DNA of 9,900 nucleotides from Elusimicrobiota bacterium (GTDB lineage: Bacteria > Elusimicrobiota > Elusimicrobia > UBA1565 > UBA9628). The stretch's first letter is position 1. Each line of letters begins with the position of its first letter. The notes below the pieces were generated by a model, which worked only from the letters and a program-made list of their open reading frames with translations, searched no databases and was not told where the DNA came from. The stretch lies in contig JACQBB010000385.1 in NCBI GenBank assembly GCA_016194625.1, forward strand, positions 1 through 9,900, read 5' to 3'. Shown here in pieces: positions 1 through 5,920 of the stretch. Position numbers and translations under genes: made by a program.

Positions 1-376
1 GCATCGCGCCGCGGTAGCCCGGAGGGATCTTGACGCTGAGGCCCGACTCCGGCGACAGGGACACGAGCGAGGACTGCGTGATCTGGTTGCCCTTGGGGAT
101 GCGGGTACGGGTGACGAGGTTGACGATGAGCTTCATGTCCGACGGAGACTTGATCTCGAAGGAGTCCTGCTGCATGAACTTGCGCGGGATCTCCAGGGTG
201 TCGACCATGTCCTCCTTCAGGACGGTGCGCTCGGGGATGTCCGCGCGGGCGACGAGGACCTTGGCCTTCTCGTAGTCCGCGCTCAAGGATTTCTCCTTGC
301 TCGTCAGGACCATGAGATAGAACACGGCCGCGAGCATCGCGAGGACCATCGGGATCAGCACGCCTTTCTTTTCCAT
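1..376 (-). CDS. cpaB: CpaB/RcpC-like Flp pilus assembly protein (N-terminal part, cut by window edge)
   Basis: CpaB/RcpC proteins are periplasmic, inner-membrane-anchored parts of the Tad (Flp) pilus machine and are thought to work with the CpaC/RcpA secretin. The 125 visible codons begin with ATG at 376 and run off the left edge. Residues 1-4 (MEKK) are followed by one hydrophobic anchor at about residues 5-25 (GVLIPMVLAMLAAVFYLMVL). A SAF-like region follows at about 38-100, with the family-like phrases VLVARADIPERTVLKEDMV and LVTRTRIPKGNQIT. This is the usual CpaB layout of anchor, then SAF domain. The ATG fits the membrane anchor, and AGGA lies about 11 bases upstream. The gene starts 24 bases after the TadE-like gene and belongs to the same operon. 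The SAF pattern and the pilin neighbours make the family likely; the C-terminal domain cannot be seen. Confidence 0.85.
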   Translation of the reverse strand, partial: MEKKGVLIPMVLAMLAAVFYLMVLTSKEKSLSADYEKAKVLVARADIPERTVLKEDMVDTLEIPRKFMQQDSFEIKSPSDMKLIVNLVTRTRIPKGNQITQSSLVSLSPESGLSVKIPPGYRGAM

Positions 377-400
377 GTTCTTTATGTCCTGGTCGTCTTC

Positions 401-838
401 TTACTTCTTCAACGCCTGTTCGATCGGCATCCGGACCGTCGCCACCAGCAGCCTCTTGCCGCTCCCCTTCGGCTTCGCGAGGATGATGCTGCTGATGGGG
501 AAGATCAGCTTCACGTTCTCCTGCCCCGTGCACACCAAGTCGAAATTGTCCTGGTCCGCCTGCGGGTCCCGCATCGTCTTGTCCGGGAAGCAGTTGATCA
601 TCGCCTCCGGGAGGATCTGATGCATGATCGTCCCCGCCTTGCTCGGGCCGCCGGCGGGAGAGAACCACGTCATGCCGCCGACCCGGGCCACCTCGTACGT
701 CGCGTGATTCAGCACGATCAATCGGAACGAGACGTACCCGATCTCCATGATCGTGAAGACGATCGTCAGGAACACGGGCAGGATCAACAGCATCTCCACG
801 ACGACCTGCCCGGACCGGCGCCCGTCCTTGCCTCTCAC
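401..838 (-). CDS. tadE: TadE-like pseudopilin of the Tad/Flp pilus
   Basis: This 145-residue protein looks like a TadE-type pseudopilin, a minor component processed by the prepilin peptidase and needed for Flp pilus assembly. The short basic leader ends in SG at residues 9-10, followed by QVVVEMLLILP, so cleavage after Gly10 would leave Glu at mature position 5 as in type IVb pilins. The hydrophobic helix covers about residues 11-33 and is followed by the TadE-like stretch NHATYEVARVGG (44-55). The remaining domain has two cysteines (83 and 103) that could form a disulfide. I chose GTG at 838 because AGGAGG lies 4 bases upstream and the next residues give a normal prepilin leader. It follows the second pilin gene after 61 bases that hold a strong hairpin. 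Placing TadE before CpaB differs from the classical tad order, where tadE usually comes late. Confidence 0.85.
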   Translation of the reverse strand: MRGKDGRRSGQVVVEMLLILPVFLTIVFTIMEIGYVSFRLIVLNHATYEVARVGGMTWFSPAGGPSKAGTIMHQILPEAMINCFPDKTMRDPQADQDNFDLVCTGQENVKLIFPISSIILAKPKGSGKRLLVATVRMPIEQALKK

Positions 839-860
839 GACTCCTCCTGTTCCGCCGTCC

Positions 861-890
861 CTCGCCCCGGCCCTCGCGGGCCGGGGCGAG
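861..890 (-). promoter_or_regulatory. Perfect 13-bp intercistronic hairpin with GCGA loop
   Basis: Bases 861-873 are perfectly complementary to 878-890 around a 4-base loop. On the transcribed minus strand the loop reads GCGA, a GNRA tetraloop closed by a C-G pair; the plus-strand version is UCGC, which is not a known stable loop class. The hairpin lies between the stop of the second pilin (900) and the GTG of the TadE-like gene (838). No T tract follows it, so it is not a classical intrinsic terminator. A likely role is to protect the 3' end of the abundant pilin message or to lower expression of the later genes, but this is inferred. Confidence 0.7.
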
Positions 891-899
891 GCGGCGCCG

Positions 900-1118
900 T
901 CAGTTGCCGCCGGAACCCATCTGGCTCGCGGCGCCCGTGATCATCTGCTGGATGTTGTTGAAGAGCGTCGGCATGAATTTCTTCAGCGCGACGCCCGCCA
1001 CCAGCACGACGCCCACGACCACCGTCAGCATCAGCAAGTACTCGACCGTGTTCTGACCGCGCTTGCTGGAAAGCCGCTTGCGCATCCCCTCGAACATCCC
1101 CACCGGAGACAGTTTCAT
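900..1118 (-). CDS. flp: Flp-type (type IVb) pilin, second of two
   Basis: This is a 72-residue prepilin that should be cut by the TadV/CpaA-type prepilin peptidase and exported as a structural subunit of the Tad pilus. The leader is basic (MRKRLSSKRG) and the processing site is RG/QNTVEY at Gly21-Gln22, giving Glu at mature position 5 and Tyr at 6, the Flp signature. A hydrophobic helix follows at about residues 28-45. The predicted mature protein is 51 residues and ends in a small, Gly/Ser-rich tail (GAASQMGSGGN). I chose ATG at 1118 because AAGGAG lies about 11 bases upstream; in-frame GTG codons at 1148 and 1130 would extend the leader without a better ribosome site. It starts 31 bases after the first pilin gene and is surely cotranscribed with it. 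Beyond the Flp signature the two pilins are quite different. Confidence 0.88.
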   Translation of the reverse strand: MKLSPVGMFEGMRKRLSSKRGQNTVEYLLMLTVVVGVVLVAGVALKKFMPTLFNNIQQMITGAASQMGSGGN

Positions 1119-1149
1119 GTTCTCGCTCACTCCTTCACGCAGGTTCACT

Positions 1150-1329
1150 TCAATAGTACGGGGTCAGGATCTTGACGCCGGCGAGCTTGAACAGGGTGCG
1201 CAGCTGGCCTTGGAGGAACCCGTACATCCCGGCGAACACCGTGACCAAAGTCACGGTCGTCAGGAGATACTCCACGACCGTCTGCCCCTTCTTCCCTATT
1301 AGCGTCCGACGAAGAGACTGAATCCGCAT
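1150..1329 (-). CDS. flp: Flp-type (type IVb) pilin, first of two
   Basis: This is a 59-residue prepilin and the first gene of the pilus operon. Its leader MRIQSLRRTLIGKKG is basic and is followed by QTVVEYLL, so cleavage after Gly15 leaves Glu5 and Tyr6 in the mature chain, as in Flp pilins. The hydrophobic helix runs to about residue 38 and the mature protein is only 44 residues, ending in PYY. I chose ATG at 1329. The longer reading from TTG at 1365 is unlikely because that TTG is the first three bases of a TTGACA -35 box, so it would lie upstream of the transcript. No Shine-Dalgarno sequence is present at a proper distance; the -10 box ends 7 bases before the ATG, so the message is probably leaderless. 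Whether this or the following gene encodes the major pilin cannot be told from sequence. Confidence 0.85.
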   Translation of the reverse strand: MRIQSLRRTLIGKKGQTVVEYLLTTVTLVTVFAGMYGFLQGQLRTLFKLAGVKILTPYY

Positions 1330-1336
1330 CTTTTCG

Positions 1337-1365
1337 AGTGTAACAGCCGCCCATAACCGTGTCAA
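1337..1365 (-). promoter_or_regulatory. Sigma70-type promoter of the pilus operon
   Basis: On the minus strand TTGACA (1365-1360) is followed by a 17-base spacer and TACACT (1342-1337). The -35 box is a perfect match and the -10 box matches TATAAT at four of six positions, including the key first T, second A and last T. The -10 box ends 7 bases before the ATG of the first pilin, so transcription should start at or next to the start codon. Upstream, about 1374-1393, is an AT-rich tract with a run of six T, striking in this GC-rich DNA and placed where an UP element would lie. Confidence 0.72.
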
Positions 1366-1386
1366 TACGCCGCCGTTAAAAAACCA

Positions 1387-2361
1387 TTAAAACTTCAGCT
1401 TGAATGCGATCTGGTCCACCGTTCCCAGCGCCCCGTACGGCACGAACGCGTAATCGAGAGCGACGCCGTAGCCGAACGCCTGGGACGTGTAGACCCCGAA
1501 ACCGAACGAAAGGCCGCTGGTCTGGTCCAGCTTGAGGCTCTTGAGCTGGCCGTCGAAGCTCTGGCCGTAGCTCTCCACGTTCCGGTAGCCGACCCGCATC
1601 GTCAGCTGACCGATGTCGAGATATTCCTCGGGGAGCTGGAACTCCCCGCCGACCGCCAGCTGGGCCCCGGCGTCGGAGGCCTTGCTGAGCTCGCCGGAGA
1701 GCGTGACGAAATCGTTGAGACGCAGCGCCGCGCCGCCGCGGGTGACCCGCGCCACGTCCGCGGAGCTGGCGCCGAAGTTCTGGACCGCGAAGCCCAGCGA
1801 GAGGACGTTCGTGGGCTTCAGCATGACGCCGAAGTCCCCCGACAAGGTGTCGTGGCTGGAGCCCGCGATGTCCTCGTGGATGTTCCGCACCGAGGCGCCG
1901 AGGAACAGCTTCTCGTACCAGAACGACCTCGCCAGGCCGATCGCGCCGTAGCCGTCGCGGACGTTGACGTTGGAGTTCTGCTGGGGGACGCCGTTGGCGT
2001 CGCGGACGTCGAAGCCGGTGTCGCTCATGTAGCCGAAGTTCGCGCCCCAAGAGGTGCGGCCCATCGGCTGCGCGTAGCCCAGGTAGACCGGAGAGTCCAC
2101 GCCCTGGATGTAGCGGAGATAGGAGAAGGCGAACTCGCGCTGCTGGGTCGCGGCCAGGCCGGCCGGGTTCCAGGTCATCGCGTCGGAGCCCTCCGCGAGG
2201 GCGACGTAGGCGCCGCCCAGCGCCATCGCGCGCGACGAGCCCTGGCCGATCTTCATGAACTGCGCGCCGCTGGTGCCCGCTCCGGAGTCGATCGCGCGCG
2301 CCGGGGACGCGGCCGCGAGAAGGGCGGAAGCGAGCAGGACGGCGAGGGCTCGGTTCCTCAT
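1387..2361 (-). CDS. PorV/PorQ-like outer-membrane beta-barrel protein
   Basis: This 324-residue protein resembles the PorV/PorQ (UPF0164-like) family of outer-membrane barrels. A signal peptide covers about residues 1-23 (hydrophobic core ALAVLLASALLAAAS, cleavage near ARA). The mature N-terminus carries the family-typical pattern GSSRAMALGGAYVALAEGSD followed by WNPAGLA (64-70), then alternating beta strands, and the chain ends in Phe (KLKF), as outer-membrane barrels often do. In type IX secretion systems PorV binds the C-terminal domain of cargo at the outer membrane; whether this relative does so is not known. Its ATG lies one base after the stop codon of the large repeat protein and has no clear Shine-Dalgarno sequence, so translation is probably coupled. 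No convincing terminator hairpin follows the gene before the pilus promoter. Confidence 0.82.
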   Translation of the reverse strand: MRNRALAVLLASALLAAASPARAIDSGAGTSGAQFMKIGQGSSRAMALGGAYVALAEGSDAMTWNPAGLAATQQREFAFSYLRYIQGVDSPVYLGYAQPMGRTSWGANFGYMSDTGFDVRDANGVPQQNSNVNVRDGYGAIGLARSFWYEKLFLGASVRNIHEDIAGSSHDTLSGDFGVMLKPTNVLSLGFAVQNFGASSADVARVTRGGAALRLNDFVTLSGELSKASDAGAQLAVGGEFQLPEEYLDIGQLTMRVGYRNVESYGQSFDGQLKSLKLDQTSGLSFGFGVYTSQAFGYGVALDYAFVPYGALGTVDQIAFKLKF

Positions 2362-2362
2362 C

Positions 2363-5300
2363 TCAAGGGACCAGGATCTTCTTCACGGTCTGGAAGACGG
2401 TGCCGCCGCCTTCCGTCTCCTCGACGCGGATCACCGCGTAGTAGAGCCCGCGGGCGATCGTATGCCCGCTCTGATTGACCTTGTTCCACACGTAGGTGAC
2501 CGGACCGTTCTGATAGCTCGGCGGCATGTCGCCGAAGTCCTGGCTGAGGACCAGCTGGCCGGCGATGCCGTACAGCTTGAGGAGGACGCGGCCGTGGAAC
2601 GGGTTGTAGATGGAGAAGACCGCCGAAGGCCCGGTCGCCGGGTTCGGGTACATGAAGGTGTTGCCGACGAAGTCCGCCTCCGGGTTCGCCGACGCGCCGT
2701 TCGTGGCCACCGGCACGTCGTCGACCAGGCGGTCCTCGGCCAGCGCGGTCGGGTTCAGGACGTTGCCCGTGAGGCTGTCGATCGCGTTCGCGTCGGTGGA
2801 GCCGACGATCTTGAACTTGTAGTTGCCGTCGGGAACCAGCGAGAGGCGGAAGTCGCGGCCGTCCCAGGTGTCCTGGATCTGCGTGCGCCCGGGACGGATG
2901 CCGACGATGCGACGGACGAGCGAGACGGACTCGGGCGGCGACGGGTTGCCCGAGGGGTCGAAGACCGTGCCCGGCTTGTAGATCTTGATGGCGACCTTCA
3001 TCGGCTCGGACACCTGGTAGGCGATGATGGCCCCGCCGGTGTCGCCGCGCAGCGGCGTCACGGCCAGGTCGTAGATGCGCAGCGGGTCGTAGGAGATCGT
3101 CTGCTGGGCGGTCGAGCCCGAGGAGAGGACCGAGGCGACGTCGGTCGCCACCGCGCGGACCAGATAGAACCCGGCCGGCGGGAAGTTGCCCTTGTCGTCG
3201 CGGCCGTCCCACACGTCGGTCTGGAGGATCGCGTTCTGACGCACGGAGCCGGACACCAGCGTGCGCACCACCTGCGGGGGCAGGGCGGTGTTCAGGATCT
3301 GGATCGTCACGGAGGACTGGCGCGACAGCGTGTAGCTGACCGTGAAGGGGTCGAGAGTGATCGTGTTGCTCGAGTTGAACAGCGCCGGCACGTCCGGCGT
3401 CACGTTGAAGTTGAGGAACACGATCGCGCCGCGGGCCACGGTGAGGTTGCCGTAGACGCGGTCGGACGGGAAGTACTGCGGCGTCGTCGTGGACTGAGCG
3501 GTCAGCGTGAACACGTAGCTGCCATCCGGGACGAACAGGCCGTTGACGTCGCGGCCGTCCCAGAACTCGGAGATGCGCAGGCGGCCGGGGCGCATGCCGT
3601 GGAAGGTGACCACCGGCGACACGGGAACCCCGGTCGGGGAGACGACGGTCGCGCTGGTGCACGCCGCCGGCGGGCTCTGGGTCGAGCACGGCGGCCAGGT
3701 CCCGGTGCTGTTGACGACGACGGAGCCCGGCGCGTAGATGTTCCACGCCACGAACATCGGCTGGGACAGCTGGTAATTGAGGACCACCTGGTCGGAGGCG
3801 CCGGACAGGAGCGGCGTCACGGAGACGTCCGTGATCCGGAACATGTCGATCGGGAACAACGCCGTCGTCGTCGACACCTTCGCCGGGAAGTCCGAGTCCC
3901 ACGCGGTCAGCTGGATCAGGTAGGTCCCGGAGGAGACGATCTGGCCGTTGTCGCCGGCGCCGTCCACCCAGGTCTCGACGTTGTTGAACAGGCCCGGACG
4001 CGTCTCCTGGTTGACCAGCGTCTTGACGACGCGCGCCCCGGTCGGGTCGAAGACCTTCAAGGAGACGACCGCGTCGCGGTTGAGCTGATATCGGAAGGTG
4101 AACGGGTTGAGGCCGGCGACCGCGGGGCTCGAGCCGATCACGGTGGAGGTCGGCGTCACCTGCGTGACGCCCACCAGGCCGCGCAGGACGGGGATGAAGC
4201 CGATCTTCGCCTGGGCGGTCCAGATCCGGGTGTCGGCCGGAGTGAGGTTGTACGCGACGCCCGCCCGGGACGGCGCGGCGGCGTAGATCACGAAGACGTA
4301 GTCGCCGTCGCCCATCAGGTTGCCGGCCGTGTCGCGGCCGTCCCAGAAAGAGATCACCGGCGTGCGGAAGTTCTGCTGCTGGACGATGGTGCGCAGCGGG
4401 GTCACGGCCGCCAGAGGACCGCCGGCGGGAGAGCAGCCGCCCGAGCTGGCCATGAAGTCCTTGGCCGCCGGGAAGTTCGCGTTGGTGACGGGATCGAGGA
4501 GCGGATTGTAGACGTCGTTCAGCGCCGGGACGTTCGCGGTGTCGTTGCAGAACTGGGTGCCCGGCGGGTAGATGTCGATGTAGACGGTCGCGGGCTCGGT
4601 GAGCTGGTAGGACATCACCGCCAGCACGGTCGAGCCGCCCAGCAGGGGCTGGACGCGGATGTCGGTGATCTGGAGCGGGTCGATGGCGATCTGAGTGGTC
4701 GTCGGGACCGACATGTCGCCGTGCTGGTCCGGCGTTCCGACGGGGTTATAAAGGGAGTACTGCGTCACGGAATTCGACTGGAAGACGGCCAAGTAGTTGC
4801 CCGGGGGCATCAGATTGCCGTTGGAGTCGCGTCCGTCCCACGAATCCCCGTTGACGACCGGGTTGGCGCCGCTGCGGCCGAGCTGACCCTCGCCGGTGCG
4901 CGGCAGCCCCGGGACGACCGTCCGCACGCTCGAGTACGGAGGCAGCGCCTGGTTGATCGTGAAGTACATCGTCGCGTCCTTGGAGAGCCGGTAGGTGAAG
5001 TTGTACGGCTCCGCCGAGACGCCGGTGATCTGGCCGACGACGGTCGGCGTCGAGTTGATCACGTGCACGTCGTTGACGTTGACGAGGATCGCCTTCTGGA
5101 GGACGGCCTGGTTGTTGGCGTCGAGCGTCGCCCCCGACGGATAGGCGCGCGTCTGGGTGATCGTGATGTTGCCGCTCTGCCCGACCTGGTTGGTCTGGAC
5201 GGTGACGCGGAAGCCGTAGTCGCCGTTGATCTTGCCGAACCCGCCCTGGAGAGGCTGAGAGCCGTCCCACAGCACGCAGTACGCGTAGCCGGCGCCGATG

Positions 5301-5851
5301 TCGTCGGGCAGCGTGCAGGCGGTGCCGCCGCAGCTGCCCGCCGAGTCGATGAAGAAGGTGCGCAGCGGCGGCGTCGACGCCGGGTCGAGCGGGTTGGCGC
5401 CGTCGACGTAGCGGAAGACCTCGAACTCGACCTGGTCGATCGCCACCGTGCCGGCGCCGTTCTGAGCGACGCCGACCTGGGTGCAGAGGAAGACGGACGA
5501 GTTGCAGACGTTGGCGCCGACCGTCCCGGGGATCAGGGGGTTGGCCGTGGTCGGCGTGGCGATGTTGCAGCGCTGGGTGGTCTTGCCGTTGTCGGCGAAC
5601 TGGATCTCGGGGTCGTTGGAGATGTTGCCGAGCTGCGGCGTGTTCGCGAGGAGGCACTCGAAGTGCGGAGGCGCCCCGAAGACCTGGCAGCGGCCCGCGA
5701 CCTCGGTGTTCTGGACGAACGCCGCGTTGATGAAGACCTGGACCGACTGCGCGGCGGCGGAAGGCGCGCGGAGAGCGGAGAAGGAAAGCGCGGCCGCGGC
5801 GAGGGCCGCGGCGGCGAAGGCGCGCGTCGTGAGGCGCTGGTGTCGATCCAT
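2363..5851 (-). CDS. Large secreted protein with FlgD-like Ig repeats and a type IX-like C-terminal module
   Basis: This 1162-residue exported protein has no recognised enzyme motif. A signal peptide spans about residues 1-35 (SAAAQS at the likely cut). Residues 36-255 form a separate domain with eight cysteines (55, 66, 95, 116, 123, 174, 179, 192), which suggests disulfides outside the cytoplasm. Six Ig-like modules follow, each ending in a WDGRD-type turn and a GxY strand: Trp338, 503, 628 (degenerate, WVDGAGD), 764, 881 and 996. They alternate between two types, giving three A-B pairs. Residues 1061-1162 form a C-terminal module with MYPNPATG, a VLLKLYGIAGQLV strand pair, WNKVNQSG and a final KKILVP, resembling FlgD-like and type IX sorting domains. 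The ATG at 5851 is the only start that keeps the signal peptide; no Shine-Dalgarno sequence is visible. The gene is tightly coupled to a PorV/PorQ-like barrel. A surface or extracellular structural role is inferred. Confidence 0.85.
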   Translation of the reverse strand: MDRHQRLTTRAFAAAALAAAALSFSALRAPSAAAQSVQVFINAAFVQNTEVAGRCQVFGAPPHFECLLANTPQLGNISNDPEIQFADNGKTTQRCNIATPTTANPLIPGTVGANVCNSSVFLCTQVGVAQNGAGTVAIDQVEFEVFRYVDGANPLDPASTPPLRTFFIDSAGSCGGTACTLPDDIGAGYAYCVLWDGSQPLQGGFGKINGDYGFRVTVQTNQVGQSGNITITQTRAYPSGATLDANNQAVLQKAILVNVNDVHVINSTPTVVGQITGVSAEPYNFTYRLSKDATMYFTINQALPPYSSVRTVVPGLPRTGEGQLGRSGANPVVNGDSWDGRDSNGNLMPPGNYLAVFQSNSVTQYSLYNPVGTPDQHGDMSVPTTTQIAIDPLQITDIRVQPLLGGSTVLAVMSYQLTEPATVYIDIYPPGTQFCNDTANVPALNDVYNPLLDPVTNANFPAAKDFMASSGGCSPAGGPLAAVTPLRTIVQQQNFRTPVISFWDGRDTAGNLMGDGDYVFVIYAAAPSRAGVAYNLTPADTRIWTAQAKIGFIPVLRGLVGVTQVTPTSTVIGSSPAVAGLNPFTFRYQLNRDAVVSLKVFDPTGARVVKTLVNQETRPGLFNNVETWVDGAGDNGQIVSSGTYLIQLTAWDSDFPAKVSTTTALFPIDMFRITDVSVTPLLSGASDQVVLNYQLSQPMFVAWNIYAPGSVVVNSTGTWPPCSTQSPPAACTSATVVSPTGVPVSPVVTFHGMRPGRLRISEFWDGRDVNGLFVPDGSYVFTLTAQSTTTPQYFPSDRVYGNLTVARGAIVFLNFNVTPDVPALFNSSNTITLDPFTVSYTLSRQSSVTIQILNTALPPQVVRTLVSGSVRQNAILQTDVWDGRDDKGNFPPAGFYLVRAVATDVASVLSSGSTAQQTISYDPLRIYDLAVTPLRGDTGGAIIAYQVSEPMKVAIKIYKPGTVFDPSGNPSPPESVSLVRRIVGIRPGRTQIQDTWDGRDFRLSLVPDGNYKFKIVGSTDANAIDSLTGNVLNPTALAEDRLVDDVPVATNGASANPEADFVGNTFMYPNPATGPSAVFSIYNPFHGRVLLKLYGIAGQLVLSQDFGDMPPSYQNGPVTYVWNKVNQSGHTIARGLYYAVIRVEETEGGGTVFQTVKKILVP
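2366..2671 (-). other. C-terminal type IX/FlgD-like sorting module of the repeat protein
   Basis: Residues 1061-1162 carry the order of features seen in type A sorting domains of type IX cargo: a YPNP turn (1068-1071), a strand with VFSIYN, a VLLKLYG-IAGQLV pair, a turn with WN-x-x-N-x-SG, then GLYYAVIR and a basic end (KKILVP). FlgD-like Ig domains share this general pattern, so this may be only a seventh Ig module. The following gene encodes a PorV/PorQ-like barrel, which favours a sorting role. Confidence 0.55.
2792..5080 (-). repeat. Three tandem A-B pairs of Ig-like modules within the large secreted protein
   Basis: Approximate module limits in residues are A1 258-385, B1 389-548, A2 560-665, B2 668-800, A3 808-918 and B3 921-1020. 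A modules share a line like NPFTFRYQLNRDAVVSLKV (also YNFTYRLSKDATMYFTI and DPFTVSYTLSRQSSVTIQI). B modules start with DPLQITDIRVQPLLGG or a variant, then SYQLTEPATVYIDIYPPGT or a variant. The B pattern recurs at residues 391, 669 and 922. The DNA encoding WDGRD is an identical 15-mer on the plus strand, GTCGCGGCCGTCCCA, at 2852, 3197, 3548 and 4331. Confidence 0.8.
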
Positions 5852-5872
5852 GTTGTCGTTTCGTGAAGCGCG

Positions 5873-5890
5873 TCTACATCTATTCTACAT
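5873..5890 (-). promoter_or_regulatory. Possible promoter and 11-bp-spaced direct repeat upstream of the large secreted protein
   Basis: The 69-base gap before the ATG at 5851 is AT-rich compared with the rest of the window. It holds TAGAAT (minus strand, 5887-5882), a five-of-six match to the -10 consensus, which would give a leader of about 23 bases. No good -35 box is seen; TTAACC (5913-5908) is 20 bases away. The heptamer ATGTAGA occurs twice (5890-5884 and 5879-5873) with a period of 11 bp, about one helical turn, and overlaps the -10 candidate. No terminator hairpin separates this gene from the one before it. Confidence 0.35.
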
Positions 5891-5920
5891 GAAGGCCGTT
5901 TCTATGGGGTTAAGAGAATA

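Noticed and set aside
1330..1365. An extension of the first pilin to a TTG start at 1365
   Set aside because: That TTG is part of the -35 box and would precede the transcription start; the shorter ATG form gives a normal prepilin leader.
1374..1393. A T-rich tract read as an intrinsic terminator of the PorV-like gene
   Set aside because: No GC-rich hairpin directly precedes the T run, so only an upstream promoter element or chance remains.
2852..4345. Four identical 15-base repeats as possible recombination or protein-binding sites
   Set aside because: They encode the conserved WDGRD turn in the same codon phase, so protein constraint and codon preference explain them.
2255..5866. A 1203-codon open frame on the plus strand opposite the large secreted protein
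   Set aside because: It is rich in Arg, Val, Asp and Gly without any fold-like pattern. Long open antisense frames are expected in GC-rich DNA, and the minus-strand frame has a signal peptide and clear repeats.
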